A stretch of 64,000 nt of DNA. Origin: an uncultured Chitinophagaceae bacterium (GTDB lineage: Bacteria; Bacteroidota; Bacteroidia; Chitinophagales; Chitinophagaceae). The stretch spans positions 1-64,000 of the forward strand of contig CAITVK010000062.1 in NCBI GenBank assembly GCA_903895845.1, given 5' to 3'. Within the stretch, counting starts at the first letter, position 1. Each line of letters starts with the position of its first letter. A program made the position numbers and the translations under genes. The notes beneath the pieces are model-generated. The model had not been told where the DNA came from. It saw only the letters and a program-made list of their open reading frames with translations, and did not search any database. Of this stretch, positions 35,557-47,300 are shown piece after piece.

Positions 35557-37122
35557 ATGGTTCTAAAAAAGTCAAGATTGCGCACAATGATTTACGCTTC
35601 TGTAGTAGTAGCTACAGCTTTACTTTGCAACCCTATAAAAGCTCAAGCCCAAAGCACAAAGCTTCCAAATTTGGATAGCAGCCTGAATAATTTTGATGAT
35701 ATACAACTACAGAAATATGCCAAATCTGTCGGGAATAATACACAATCTCTTTCCAACAAGGTAAAAGCTGCCAACGACAAGGAACTGGCGGACATGCAAA
35801 AACAAGAAGCCAAGCTAAATAAAAGACTTTATAAGGTGGACAGTACCCTTGCCAAAAAGATGGCGGTTTCTTCTGCCACTCGCTTTCAGAAATTACAGAC
35901 CCAGTTACAAAAGAATGCTAGTTTGGTTAGTGGCGGTAATGTTAGCACTTCTTACAAGGAATACATTCCATTGATGGATACGCTCAACACAAGCATGAAA
36001 TTTCTACAGACCAAAAGTAGCAATCTACCCATACAATCGGAAGCCACAAAGGCAATAAGCAGTATCAATGGATTGCAGACTCAGTTTGCCAACGCGGCGG
36101 CCATCAAGAATTACTTGAACCAGCAAAACCAAGAACTGACGGCCACTTTTTCTAAATATGGGATGGGCAAACAGTTGACTGCCTATAAAGTACAGGCATA
36201 CTATTACAAACAGCAAGTACAGGAGTATAAAGAAGTGGCGAAAGACCCAAGCAAGATGGAGGAAAAAGCCATTGGGGTTTTAACCAAACTACCAGTATTT
36301 CAGAGTTTTATGCAGAAAAATAGCCAACTAGCTAGTTTGTTCCCCACACCTGAGAACTATGGAACGGCACAGGCATTGGTGGGTTTACAGACAAGGGCTA
36401 GTGTGCAACAACTATTGCAAAGTAAGTTCGGTTCTACTAGCTCTCCTTTAGGAGTTGGAGGTGGGGCTGAGGGTGGAGATAATAGTGGTGCAGGAAGCTT
36501 TGTTACGCAACAATTACAGGGGGCACAAACACAACTAAGTGCTTTAAAAGACAAGGTAAATGGTGCAAAGAATGGTTCATATTCAAACGCACCGTCAGGG
36601 GGCGATACAAGCTTGGCTGGTTTTAAGCCCAACAGCCAAAGGACAAAGTCCTTTTGGAAGCGTTTGGAGTTTGGGGCAAACATTCAAAGTCAACGCCCCA
36701 ACAACCTATTGCCAGTTACAAGCAACATGGCGGCAACTGTTGGGTATAAACTGAATGACAGAAATACGATTGGTATCGGGGCAAGCTACAATATGGGTTG
36801 GGGCAATGGCATCAACCACATGGCCTTGAGTACACAGGGAGTAGGCATACGTAGCTATTGGGATATGAAGGTAAAAAATGGTCTTTCTATTACTGGGGGC
36901 TATGAGAAAACGTATATGCCCACATTGCAAGAAAAGTTCACCCTGTTTTATAGTCATAAAAACTGGTCATTGTGGCGACCGAGTGCCTTGATTGGCATTA
37001 CCAAAAAGGTAACTATCACCAAAAGCAAGTCGAGTACGGTGCAATTATTTTACGATTTACTTAATACTCACAATCATATACAGACACAGCCGCTGGTGTT
37101 CAGGGTAGGCTGGGGGTTTTAG
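35557..37122 (+). CDS. outer-membrane protein with coiled-coil N-terminus and C-terminal barrel-like region
   Basis: A 521-aa protein with signal peptide (MIYASVVVATALLCNPIKAQAQ within the first 32 residues). Residues about 40-300 are Lys/Gln/Ala-rich and look helical, with coiled-coil-like stretches (KLNKRLYKVDSTLAKKM). A Gly-rich linker follows at about 295-320. The last 150 residues alternate polar/hydrophobic strands and end in RVGWGF, with a terminal Phe typical of outer-membrane barrels. I do not recognise the family. It is the first gene of a same-strand cluster that leads to the RHS proteins, so a role in presenting or anchoring them is plausible but unproven. Confidence 0.7.
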   Translation: MVLKKSRLRTMIYASVVVATALLCNPIKAQAQSTKLPNLDSSLNNFDDIQLQKYAKSVGNNTQSLSNKVKAANDKELADMQKQEAKLNKRLYKVDSTLAKKMAVSSATRFQKLQTQLQKNASLVSGGNVSTSYKEYIPLMDTLNTSMKFLQTKSSNLPIQSEATKAISSINGLQTQFANAAAIKNYLNQQNQELTATFSKYGMGKQLTAYKVQAYYYKQQVQEYKEVAKDPSKMEEKAIGVLTKLPVFQSFMQKNSQLASLFPTPENYGTAQALVGLQTRASVQQLLQSKFGSTSSPLGVGGGAEGGDNSGAGSFVTQQLQGAQTQLSALKDKVNGAKNGSYSNAPSGGDTSLAGFKPNSQRTKSFWKRLEFGANIQSQRPNNLLPVTSNMAATVGYKLNDRNTIGIGASYNMGWGNGINHMALSTQGVGIRSYWDMKVKNGLSITGGYEKTYMPTLQEKFTLFYSHKNWSLWRPSALIGITKKVTITKSKSSTVQLFYDLLNTHNHIQTQPLVFRVGWGF

Positions 37123-37206
37123 GAGAAATATGAAATATGAGTTTTTGAAAATGTGTTACTGTGGAAGAAAAAGTCATTTTGTAATTGAGATATAAATATA
37201 AAAAAC

Positions 37207-38724
37207 ATGAAAAGAAAGAATTTAGTTAAATTAATGAATGGATTGGCAATGCTGCTTTTGCTAATATTTTCTACAATTAGCAAGGCACAAGTAGATTATA
37301 ATGCACCTAGTGGTGCAATAATAGGCTATGGTAATACGCCAAGCACATTCACGACCCCCTCAATTATTTTGGGTAATTACAACACAGGCGCAAACTCAAA
37401 TTATAAAAACAATACTACAGTGGGTTTTTGGAATAGTATATCAAATTCAGCAAAAAATGTTTCTTTGTTTGGAATACATAATTCTACCAGTGGCAATTAC
37501 TCATTCACATTTGGAAGATATAATACGACTCTCGGTAACTCCTCATTCGTTTTAGGGTACACTAATCATGACAACAGTCAAGAGCATTCATTGATTTTTG
37601 GAAGTGAAAATGTTGTTCAAAGCAATTCCAAATGGAGTTTAGCTATAGGACGTAATAATGAAATAAGTGGCACACGTAATGAGATAATAGGCAGGTATAA
37701 CATACTAAACACCGATAATTCTTTTATTTCTGGCAACGATAATAATCTTACATCTGATAACTCGACGGTTTTTGGAATAAACAATATTATTGCCAACTCT
37801 ACTCACTCTAATGCGTTTGGCAGTACGAATAATATACAAACAAGCCATTCAAATGCATTTGGTTACAATAACACAATTTTGGGTTATGGGGGTACATGCT
37901 TTGGGTATGAAAATAAAGTTTCACTAAATGCGTATTCAGCAGTTGCATTTGGTTATGGAAATAATGCAAATGGAAATAATTCAGTTGCATTTGGCAAAAA
38001 TAACACTACAAGCTCAGAACAAGGGGCTGTTGTTGGATATAATAACTATGCAACAGGGTATGCATCTGCCGCGCTAGGTGTAAATAATAACAATACAGAA
38101 ATCTCGGGCTATTCATCATCAGCAGTTGGGGTTTTAAATCATTCAATTGGCTCATATTCATCAACTTTAGGTTACAACAATACTGCTGAAGGTCAATCAT
38201 CTGTGGGTCTAGGATATTCAAACTACGTTGCAGGTACAAGTAGCATTGGTGTTGGTGTTAGTAACAGCGTAAGTGGGAGCAATTCTGTTGCGTTTGGCAT
38301 AAACCTAAATAATACAATTGATAATTCTGTGAAGATTGGAACTTCTGATGCTGCGTCTATTACGATACTAGGCGATGGCAGTGTTGGCATTGGTACTACA
38401 GCTACACACAACTATGCTTTGGCTGTTAACGGTACCATTGGCACTAAAAAAGTAAAGGTCACCACAACTGGTTGGCCAGATTATGTCTTCGATAAAACCT
38501 ACACCCTCCCCTCCCTACAATCGGTAGAAACCTATATAGCCCAAAACAAGCACCTGCCCGATGTTCCTTCTGCCGCTACCGTGGCTAAGGATGGGCTAGA
38601 CCTTGGCGACAACCAAGCCGTGTTGTTGAAAAAGATTGAAGAACTGACGCTGTATATGATAGAAATGCAGAAAAAGAATGAGCAGTTGCAAAAACAAATT
38701 GATGAATTGAAAATCAAAAAGTAG
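37207..38724 (+). CDS. YadA-head-like beta-roll surface protein with Bacteroidota tail domain
   Basis: A 505-aa protein with a signal peptide (LAMLLLLIFSTISKAQ). Residues about 40-400 consist of many 14-16-residue repeats of the kind (S/N)xAFGxxNNxxxxxS, as in the left-handed beta-roll heads of YadA/Hia trimeric adhesins. The last 85 residues (GWPDYVFDK...LPSLQSVETYI...HLPDVPSA...NQAVLLKKIEELT) are a tail module common in Bacteroidota surface proteins, ending in a coiled coil. No YadA membrane anchor is present, so it may be a fibre that trimerises through the coiled coil. It is 85 bp after the barrel protein and 40 bp before the giant RHS-like gene. Confidence 0.8.
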   Translation: MKRKNLVKLMNGLAMLLLLIFSTISKAQVDYNAPSGAIIGYGNTPSTFTTPSIILGNYNTGANSNYKNNTTVGFWNSISNSAKNVSLFGIHNSTSGNYSFTFGRYNTTLGNSSFVLGYTNHDNSQEHSLIFGSENVVQSNSKWSLAIGRNNEISGTRNEIIGRYNILNTDNSFISGNDNNLTSDNSTVFGINNIIANSTHSNAFGSTNNIQTSHSNAFGYNNTILGYGGTCFGYENKVSLNAYSAVAFGYGNNANGNNSVAFGKNNTTSSEQGAVVGYNNYATGYASAALGVNNNNTEISGYSSSAVGVLNHSIGSYSSTLGYNNTAEGQSSVGLGYSNYVAGTSSIGVGVSNSVSGSNSVAFGINLNNTIDNSVKIGTSDAASITILGDGSVGIGTTATHNYALAVNGTIGTKKVKVTTTGWPDYVFDKTYTLPSLQSVETYIAQNKHLPDVPSAATVAKDGLDLGDNQAVLLKKIEELTLYMIEMQKKNEQLQKQIDELKIKK

Positions 38725-38764
38725 AAAACGATTAAAATAATCTCTACCATAACAAAAAGGGTTT

Positions 38765-41700
38765 ATGAAGAATATAGTATGGATAACACTGTTGCTATTT
38801 ATTGTTTCTAAAATAAATGCACAAGTAAACTTACAAACTGGTAGTGCCACTTTTAGCTTACCTATTTTTAGCTGGCAAGATGACAAAAGCCGCCTAAATG
38901 CCAACATAGGCTTGAGTTACAATTCTGGCAATGGGTTGCGGACAAGTGATGTGGCAAGTAATGTAGGACAGGGATGGAACCTGTTGGCAGGAGGTGTCAT
39001 CAACAGGATGCAGGTAGGGGAACCAGATGACCAAGTGCCTTATTATGGAATAGATGCTTATGGGGTACTTAAATCGGCGGCTAATGAGGATTATAATGAC
39101 ATAACAAGATATCCTGCTGGTTATTTATACAATCCTGCCATCATAGTAAGCAGCAATGTGGTTTCCAATCCTGGCTGTCCAAATGTATTGGCAAACTATC
39201 CTATTTTTACAGATAGAAACCATCTGTACAAACCGTTAAATGCCTTTGTGGCTGACAAAGAACTGGATTATTTTACTTTTCAATTCAATGGGAGAACTGG
39301 TATGTTCATACTGGATAGGAGTACCTGTGTGGCGAATGGTGACGGCACTTACAATGGTAGTGGTGTTTGTCTCGGGGATTCTAAGCTAAAAATCAAGTTT
39401 CAATCAAAGGCTCAAACAGGTATCCGCACTTCGATTATTGCTTTCTCCATTCAGGACGAAAATGGCCTCACGTATTATTTCAATGAATATAATGGTAATC
39501 CTAGTACTATTTATGGTACAGCAAAAGTGTTAAAAGAGAACTATTGCGATGCGAATCTAACAAAGGCCCTTACCCAGCCCACATTCCAAAGTGGTCATGT
39601 ATATCATGAAGCAGGGTTTGATAATGATCCAAGTGTAGTAAATTCCAAGATAATCAATAGCTGGTACTTGACGGAGATAGACGACGCCTTGACCATAAAT
39701 TCGGATGGCACCCCACGGAAAGTAGTATTCTACTATACCGCAAACAGGGTCATGGATGTCGATGCTGGGGTCGATATATCCTATTACAAAGAGAATAATT
39801 ACATTGTCCTTTCACACCAAACAAGCAAGACATGCGCCCCTGTCATTGACAATATTGTTTTCCCTGATAAACACAAAGTCCAATTCAATTATGGTGCTCA
39901 GAGAGTCGATATGGCTGGTGATCGTGTACTTGGTTCGGTGGATGTGACGTATAACGATAATGGAAACATTCGTTATCTGTCAAAATACCAGTTGAACACT
40001 ACCTATTTTTTGTTAAGCCACTATGGCACTCCCGTTTCCCCCTTCGAGAAACAGGTTGCTCGTTTGTGCCTACAATCAGTAATGCAATATGGGGTTGATG
40101 TGAAAGGCTTCAACGAGCCTTATATCTTCGATTACTATTTAAATACTGTCACTGATGCTAGTGGCACAATGAGTACCAGTTCAGATGCTTTTGTGCCACC
40201 TTCTTTTAGTCCCATCAAGGATATATGGGGCTTCTATAATGGCAGTAAAAGTGTGGATTATTGGACAAAGGATGCTAACGGCAATTATACAAATGCGGTA
40301 ATTCCAGATACTGCTTCCCCTTCAAGCCTAAACTTTAATCAATTAAAATCATTGTGTTATTTGCCTCTCCCCAGCTCAACCTCAACCACACCCAACCTTA
40401 ATCCCAACAGTGGATATGCCCAAAACGGATTGCTTAAACAAATAACATACCCTACAGGAGGGTTTATAAAATATTTTTACCAACAGAACCAAGGATCATT
40501 TTACACTACCAGTAGCACTGCTACTACTCAAATACCATTGGGTGGCGTGCATGTTTCACAGACACAGGTGGTGGATGCAGGAGGTGGGTCTTTTAATAAT
40601 TGTGAGCATCCAATGGTTACCAACTATTTATACACGGCTAGCGATGGAAGCACATCGTCTTTATGGGGTATGGAATCACCCATAAACTACATATCCACAA
40701 GTAGCCACTATGAACCCGCATCGAAGCATTTTTACTGGCATTTCCTTTCGGATATGGGATGCAATTATCGTATACAATACCCTGGTATAGTTGCTAGGGA
40801 ACAGGCAGTTAGCCTGACTTCAAGCGAAGAGTCGATGATTGCCATCAGCAACGTATTGAATGTGGTAAGTACGATTCTTGAGGTGGTAGATGTAATAAAT
40901 GTAATCCTTAACGCCTCATTTGCCAATATCGTTGCAGTTGCCTTGGATGTGCTGGGTGCAGTTGTGGAAGTGGTACTTACCTGCTTCGGTCATACGCCAA
41001 AAGAAGACAATACCTCAACCGTCTATTATAACGCCGACATTAACAGTGCCAATGGCTTGCCAAGTCAGTACAACCGAGTGGAGGTCTCGCAGGGTAGTAG
41101 TGGGGGCATAGGGAAAACAGTCTTTGAGTTCACGGATCTGAATAGTTACGGACTTTGGATGACCTCTAACCCAACATTATCTAATGCCCAACGCTATGCC
41201 CCTTGGGCTTATGGCTTGCCCTTAAAGACAACTGTATACGACGCATCGGGCAATATGGTGAAACAAACACTCAACTCCTATAATTGGGACAGTGCACGTA
41301 AATCTTTCACGGCGGTACACCCATCATATAAGTGTATGGCAATACATAGTTCCTCTTGGCGTTATGACGACTGGCAGAAAGATGCATTGCTAAATTCCAG
41401 CGGCATCCCTGATGCAAGTAAGTTTACTTCGACTACAGTAATAAATCCCACTGACCCCACTACAAATCCTTTAGAAGTTCAGCCCTATAATTTCTACACA
41501 GGCAGAGTTGAGTTGACCAAGACACTGGAAAGGGTTTACAATACAACTTCATCCCAGTATATAGAAACCGAAACGGATTATAGCTATGATGTCAACAATT
41601 ATCAAGTGAACCATACCGTTACTAAACAAAGCAATGGGGATGTGTTTGCTAAAGATACTTATTACAGTTGCGATTATGCGACTACAACTTCTACAAATGC

Positions 41701-43918
41701 AGCTGCAACTATTTTAAAAACCTTAGCAAGTGACAATATCTTGAATGCTCCTGTGAAAACGGTTATCTATAAAGAAGTGACTCAGGCCGTTACAACTCCA
41801 AATGTTAGCATTGTCTCAAATCTCCCTGATAACAACGGAGTTTGTGATAATCATGCGGCAATATTCACTGCCACATGCGATCAATCTAATGTATCTATTT
41901 TATGGACTGTCAATGGCAACATTATCACAGGGGCAAATTCTTTGAATTTTACTTATTTTGTAAACGAAGGAGATGTAATTGTTTGTAAGGCAATACCTAC
42001 AGTTCCTTGCGCAACCGAATATGGGATAAGTAACGCTATTACCATAACAAGTAACTGTATCAATTTAGACAAGAAGAATCCCAAAAATATAAGTGTTGAT
42101 TCTTCGTTCATTCAAACTATGAAAATGTATGCCTATAATTCAAAAAAAATGGCTCATGGACCAAACACTTACTTCACGGAAGAAATTGATACTCAAGATT
42201 TCTCATCTGATCAATTGCCAAGAAATAGACATAAAGAATTTTCTATCAATAATCCTTGTACAACTATCGTCAATTATTACCTAAGCGAAACCGCAACGGA
42301 ATATGAAACTCTGGCAAACGGCGATATCAAGCCTTCACGTACCTTGACAGAACGCACCGCACAGCCAGTACCTGCCTCCGCTTGGAAGTTCTATGACCCA
42401 ACTACGACCCTTGATGCGGCTTTTGCACAGGTGCAAACATTTTCGTATGATGCAAATGGCAATCTGATAGGTATGCAGGATGAAGGCAGCCACACCGTAA
42501 CGAATATTTATGATTACAACGATAAGTATGTTACAGCATCAGTAATCAATGCAGACCCTACGGCAGACAAGCCTGCTTACACCAGCTTCGAGACAAGTAA
42601 TGGAACCAGTAACTTGGGTGGATGGACGGCAACGGGTACAACTAGTACGAGCATTTCTTCAGCTAATGCTATAACTGGTAGCAAATCGTTCACCCTTTCT
42701 TCAGCAAACCATCTTTCTGCACCTGTTGGTAATGCTTCAAAGCCCTATAAACTCAGTTTTTGGGCTACTGGTACCCCAACAGTTAGTAGTGGTGCTACAC
42801 AATTGAAGAACGCACCCACTATCAATGGTTATACTTATTATGAGTATGATGTCGCACAAGGAACTACTTCCGTTTCGATTACAGCTTCCAGTAGCTTGAA
42901 CATTGATGAATTGAGATTATATCCCAAGACGTCAAGGATGCGTACAGTAAGCTACGACCCGCTTATTGGCAAAACAACAGAGTGTGACGAGAACAACAGG
43001 CTTACATACTACCAGTATGACGAATTGGGTAGGCTTCGTTTCACCAAGGACGACTATGCCAACATCATCAAGATGCAGGAATACAATATTGTTGGCAAAC
43101 AGAGTGTTTGCCCTGCAGGCTACAGCAACAATGCCATAAGCGAAACTTTTATCAAAAATGATTGTGGTGTAGGTTATATAGGTTCTAGCGTTACCTATAA
43201 AATTGATGCTAATACTTATCAATCCAATATAAGCCAGTTGGATGCCGACAATCAAGCCCAAGCTAAATTAAATAGTGCAGGTCAGGCAAATGCAAATACA
43301 AATGGGACATGCCTATTGCTATATGGTAATGTAGCAATGTCTGGCACCTATAAAACTGATTGTGCCGAACTTGAATCTGTACCGTCTGTGGCAAGCGTTA
43401 CATATACTGTACCTGAAAATACTTATTATTCTTTGAGCCAAGCGGTTGCTAACCAAATGGCGCAGGACGATATAAATGCGAATGGGCAACTATATGCCAA
43501 CCAAAATGCAGCGTGTGCGGTAAGTACTGATCCTGACTGGAACGCAGTAGAACCTAGGCAAGTCACCTGTCAGGTAGACGCTAATGGTCATAATACAGGA
43601 TATGAAAGCGTATATATGCAGGATCAAAACCCAAATAGTACTACCTATCTGCAATACGCCTGGAAAACAGGACTACCTAGTGCTGATCTAACAGCCTGCC
43701 CTATTTATGTTCCTTGCGATAATTGTACGTTGCCATGTCAAAAATGTATAAATGGTCACTGTGACATGGGGATACCTATTGGTGATGGATATAAATATGA
43801 GTTAATAGATGGTGTCAGCACTCCAATTTTCAGGTGGTACCATTTTGAGTTTAGGGATGGGACTTCATCGGGGGAAATTGCAAGTACAGCAATACCTTCT
43901 GGTTGTATAAACGATTAG
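38765..43918 (+). CDS. giant RHS/SpvB-like secreted protein with DUF5977 repeats
   Basis: A 1717-aa protein with a signal peptide (NIVWITLLLFIVSKINAQ). The N-terminus (LQTGSATFSLPIFSW, GLSYNSGNGLRTSDVASNVGQGWNL) matches the start of SpvB/TcB-like shells of RHS toxins in Bacteroidota. A long hydrophobic stretch lies at about residues 695-740. YD-type segments (YDELGRLRFTKDDYANI) occur near 1420. Two DUF5977-like repeats (ISETFIKNDCGVGYIGSSVTY and SGTYKTDCAELES) span about 1458-1590. The C-terminus is Cys-rich (CDNCTLPCQKCINGHC). It probably pairs with the RHS-core protein downstream. No catalytic domain is recognised. Confidence 0.75.
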   Translation: MKNIVWITLLLFIVSKINAQVNLQTGSATFSLPIFSWQDDKSRLNANIGLSYNSGNGLRTSDVASNVGQGWNLLAGGVINRMQVGEPDDQVPYYGIDAYGVLKSAANEDYNDITRYPAGYLYNPAIIVSSNVVSNPGCPNVLANYPIFTDRNHLYKPLNAFVADKELDYFTFQFNGRTGMFILDRSTCVANGDGTYNGSGVCLGDSKLKIKFQSKAQTGIRTSIIAFSIQDENGLTYYFNEYNGNPSTIYGTAKVLKENYCDANLTKALTQPTFQSGHVYHEAGFDNDPSVVNSKIINSWYLTEIDDALTINSDGTPRKVVFYYTANRVMDVDAGVDISYYKENNYIVLSHQTSKTCAPVIDNIVFPDKHKVQFNYGAQRVDMAGDRVLGSVDVTYNDNGNIRYLSKYQLNTTYFLLSHYGTPVSPFEKQVARLCLQSVMQYGVDVKGFNEPYIFDYYLNTVTDASGTMSTSSDAFVPPSFSPIKDIWGFYNGSKSVDYWTKDANGNYTNAVIPDTASPSSLNFNQLKSLCYLPLPSSTSTTPNLNPNSGYAQNGLLKQITYPTGGFIKYFYQQNQGSFYTTSSTATTQIPLGGVHVSQTQVVDAGGGSFNNCEHPMVTNYLYTASDGSTSSLWGMESPINYISTSSHYEPASKHFYWHFLSDMGCNYRIQYPGIVAREQAVSLTSSEESMIAISNVLNVVSTILEVVDVINVILNASFANIVAVALDVLGAVVEVVLTCFGHTPKEDNTSTVYYNADINSANGLPSQYNRVEVSQGSSGGIGKTVFEFTDLNSYGLWMTSNPTLSNAQRYAPWAYGLPLKTTVYDASGNMVKQTLNSYNWDSARKSFTAVHPSYKCMAIHSSSWRYDDWQKDALLNSSGIPDASKFTSTTVINPTDPTTNPLEVQPYNFYTGRVELTKTLERVYNTTSSQYIETETDYSYDVNNYQVNHTVTKQSNGDVFAKDTYYSCDYATTTSTNAAATILKTLASDNILNAPVKTVIYKEVTQAVTTPNVSIVSNLPDNNGVCDNHAAIFTATCDQSNVSILWTVNGNIITGANSLNFTYFVNEGDVIVCKAIPTVPCATEYGISNAITITSNCINLDKKNPKNISVDSSFIQTMKMYAYNSKKMAHGPNTYFTEEIDTQDFSSDQLPRNRHKEFSINNPCTTIVNYYLSETATEYETLANGDIKPSRTLTERTAQPVPASAWKFYDPTTTLDAAFAQVQTFSYDANGNLIGMQDEGSHTVTNIYDYNDKYVTASVINADPTADKPAYTSFETSNGTSNLGGWTATGTTSTSISSANAITGSKSFTLSSANHLSAPVGNASKPYKLSFWATGTPTVSSGATQLKNAPTINGYTYYEYDVAQGTTSVSITASSSLNIDELRLYPKTSRMRTVSYDPLIGKTTECDENNRLTYYQYDELGRLRFTKDDYANIIKMQEYNIVGKQSVCPAGYSNNAISETFIKNDCGVGYIGSSVTYKIDANTYQSNISQLDADNQAQAKLNSAGQANANTNGTCLLLYGNVAMSGTYKTDCAELESVPSVASVTYTVPENTYYSLSQAVANQMAQDDINANGQLYANQNAACAVSTDPDWNAVEPRQVTCQVDANGHNTGYESVYMQDQNPNSTTYLQYAWKTGLPSADLTACPIYVPCDNCTLPCQKCINGHCDMGIPIGDGYKYELIDGVSTPIFRWYHFEFRDGTSSGEIASTAIPSGCIND

Positions 43919-43963
43919 AGCTGCAAGTAGAACAGTATTAAAATGAGTCAAAAAAAAGTAAAA

Positions 43964-44302
43964 ATGAAAAAAAATATTTTAATAGTTGGATTATGTTGCT
44001 TAGGTAGTTGCTTGTATGCTCAAACACAAACACCCGCTCAACTACTTGCTAGTAAAATAGCCAATAAAATGGCCGACAGCCTGTCACTGAATGATGGACA
44101 GAAGCAGGGAATCTTTGACCTAAACATTTCATTATATACCCAAAAGCAAACTGTTTGGAGTCATTACTCCAATCGAGACTCGCTAAGGGTAAACTTGCAA
44201 AAAATAGAAGACACTAGAGATTCACTCTATCATACTATTCTGAATGATAGTCAGTACCAGCTTTACATACAAAAGAAAATTAACATCATAAATAACAAAT
44301 GA
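43964..44302 (+). CDS. small secreted helical protein between two RHS genes
   Basis: A 112-aa protein starting at MKKNILIVGLCCLGSCLYAQ; an ATG at 43943 would add seven residues ahead of the signal peptide. The mature part is Lys/Asp-rich and helical (LLASKIANKMADSLSLNDGQKQGIFDLN), reminiscent of Spy/LTXXQ-like periplasmic proteins, but the match is weak. Its fixed position between the two giant genes suggests a chaperone-like or structural helper role. Confidence 0.6.
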   Translation: MKKNILIVGLCCLGSCLYAQTQTPAQLLASKIANKMADSLSLNDGQKQGIFDLNISLYTQKQTVWSHYSNRDSLRVNLQKIEDTRDSLYHTILNDSQYQLYIQKKINIINNK

Positions 44303-44342
44303 TAGTGGGGAGCATTCAATCATTGATAAAAATTGATTTTAT

Positions 44343-47300
44343 ATGAACAGTCCAAATAGAACGATACGGTTATTCATCATAGTTCTTCTGTCCTTTGTGA
44401 CACAAGGCTTGTTTGGGCAGTCATGGAATCCGCTCTATTCAATAGGCGTAAATGGAGGTAAATATGCGTATGACTATAATACCACTCCAAACAGTCTAAT
44501 AGAGCTCTACAGTCCGTCTCCGTTGAATGTCCCAGATGAAAGTCTCTATACTTTCCAGTGGCAGTCCAGCCCAGTTCCATTGGACATCCCCGTTGGCAGT
44601 TTCACAAATATCAGTGGGGCAACTAGTAATCAATTCACTTTTACAGCGCCGTTATCCCAAACTACCTATTACCGTTGTATTGTAAGCGATGGCACCTATA
44701 CACTTTATTCCAATACAATACGTATAGAAGTAGTTTCCATTAATTGGGAAAATCACGATTATACCCGCCAGCATACGATACTGATTCCGGGGCAAACGGA
44801 CTGGAAAGCAATAGATGCATTGCCAATTGGTACATCGGGCAAATTGCAGACCACCAACTATACCGATGGGTTGGGCCGTTCCATGGAAAGGATAAGTAAA
44901 GGCACTGCCACCCCGGCAGCAGGGAGCAGCCTCTGGGGCGATATGGTTCAGTTTTCTGTTTTCGATGAGTATGGCAGGCAATCCAAACAATACCTGCCAT
45001 ACACAACCACTTCTACCACCGAATCCGGTAAATTCAAGGGATCTCCAATCACTGACCAAGCAAGTTATTATACCAACTCCCTAAATGAAACTTCCCCTTT
45101 TAGTGAGGTGACGCTCTATGACAATAGCCCACTCAACAGGGCTAGAACGGTGAAAAGCCCAGGTGCCTCCTGGGCTGCTGGCAATGGCAACCAAGCTGCC
45201 TACGATATGAATGACATATCAGAAGGGGTACGCCTGTTCAGATATTATTCCGATGCCAGCCTCACCACTCCCGATTATGTTTCTTGCAGTGAACTCTATC
45301 CAACAAATTCCTTATATAAAACTACACATACCGATGAGAATGGCAAGCTGGTGATTGAGTATGCCAACAAAGCAGGGCAACTGATACTGAAGAAAGTTCA
45401 GATAGATGATAGTCCCGGTACACAGCACAATGGCTGGATATGCACCTATTATGTGTACGACGACTTTGGTCTGCTTCGTTTTCAGGTGTCCCCCAAAGGG
45501 GTCGATTATCTTGATGGGGATGGCTGGGTAGATAATATCAGTTTTCAAAGCGGTTCGGTCACAAGTACTATTTCGGGAACTACCACTACCACCAACACGA
45601 ACCTCGATGGTTTGGTGTTCTATTACCAATACGACGAAAAGGGAAGGTGCATTGTAAAGAAGACACCCGATGCCAAGCAGTTAAACATGGTATACGACAA
45701 CCGCGATAGGGTTGTGTTCATGCAAGATGGCAACCAGGCTGCCATCCCACAATGGACAGCGAACTTATATGATGAGTTGGACAGACCCATCATCACTGCA
45801 CTATACAATACCAGCAATACAGTGGCACAGTTGCAGACAGCTATCAGTGGTTCTCTTTCAACCATCACTTCAACAACGGTCACCAATCCTGCAAAAGCAT
45901 TAACAGACTTAGTGGTTACTACACGCAATACGACAATTCAGACCTATTCTGCCAGTAACAGCATCGAGTTCATTGATGGTTTTGAGAGTGGTACCAGCGA
46001 TGCGTTCGAGACAAATATAGCTACTGGTGCCATGAGTCCAGCCACTAGTAGTACAGTATCTACCTACAATAGTCCCATCAGCCCGACCAGCCTGAACGAT
46101 GCCACTGTGTGCACCATACTCAAGTACCAGTTTTATGACGACTATACGTTTGCGGGTGCAAAGCCCTTCAGCAGCAATTTCAACAATACACAGGCTTATG
46201 CCACCAGCAGCACGGTGCTGGCAATCACACCATCCGTTCGCACCATAAGTTTCCCTACGGGTAGCAGGGTGAGGATACTGAATACAACCTCCTTTTTGAA
46301 TACTACCCAATATTATGACGATGATGGGCAACCGATTCAAACATTGGAGGAAAATATGAAGGACGGGACAGATATTACCACCAACCAATATGCTTTTGAT
46401 GGACGGCTGTTGAGTACCTATAGCTCCCACACCACGGTAGGCACGGGCTATAGCGATTTTGGCACGCTCACCAAGAACCTGTTCGACAACATTGGCAGGG
46501 TCACCAGCATACAGAAGCAGTTTGGCGGAAATAAATACCAGACCATTGCCAACTATACCTATGACGACATGGGCAGGTTGCAGAATAAGACGCTCGACCC
46601 CAACTTTAACAATCCTACCACAGGCAACAACTTCTTGGAGTCACTGGCTTACAGCTACAACATCCACAACCAACTAGTGGGTATCAATAAGGATTATGCA
46701 CAAAAAACGGCGGGTACGTACAACAAATGGGGAAACTACTTTGGAATGTTCCTTGGCTTTGATGCCAACAACGAACCCGACCCTAACCATCCCTTGTTCG
46801 CCAGTCACCAGTTAAATGGTCAGGTAAACGGTACGCTTTGGAATACGCAGGGCGACGACGAACAGCGCAAGTACGACTTCTCTTATGACAATGCGGGCAG
46901 GCTTTCCAACGCTGCCTTCAAGCAACTTGACCCCTCCTCTGCTACTTGGGGCAATGGCAAGCTAGACTTCTCCGTTTCTGGTCAAAACGGCAGCGGCAAC
47001 ATACAATACGACCTTAATGGCAACATACTATATATGTCGCAGCGTGGCGTTGTCGCAGGCGGCTCAGCCCCAACCACCATCGACGACCTGGCATATACCT
47101 ACAAATCATACAGCAACCAGCTAATCAAGGTCACGGATGCCAACACCGCCGCCACCAACGGAAGTGCGGGCGACTTCAAGGACGGTACGAATACGGGCAA
47201 CGACTACACCTATGATGACAATGGCAACCTGCTGTTGGATATGAACAAAGGCATCAACAACATAACAGGTGCCACCACCACTACCATCACCGATGCCAGT

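Noticed and set aside
45909-46430. 173-codon minus-strand frame in the RHS gene
   Set aside because: It is antisense to YD-repeat coding DNA, with no recognisable domain.
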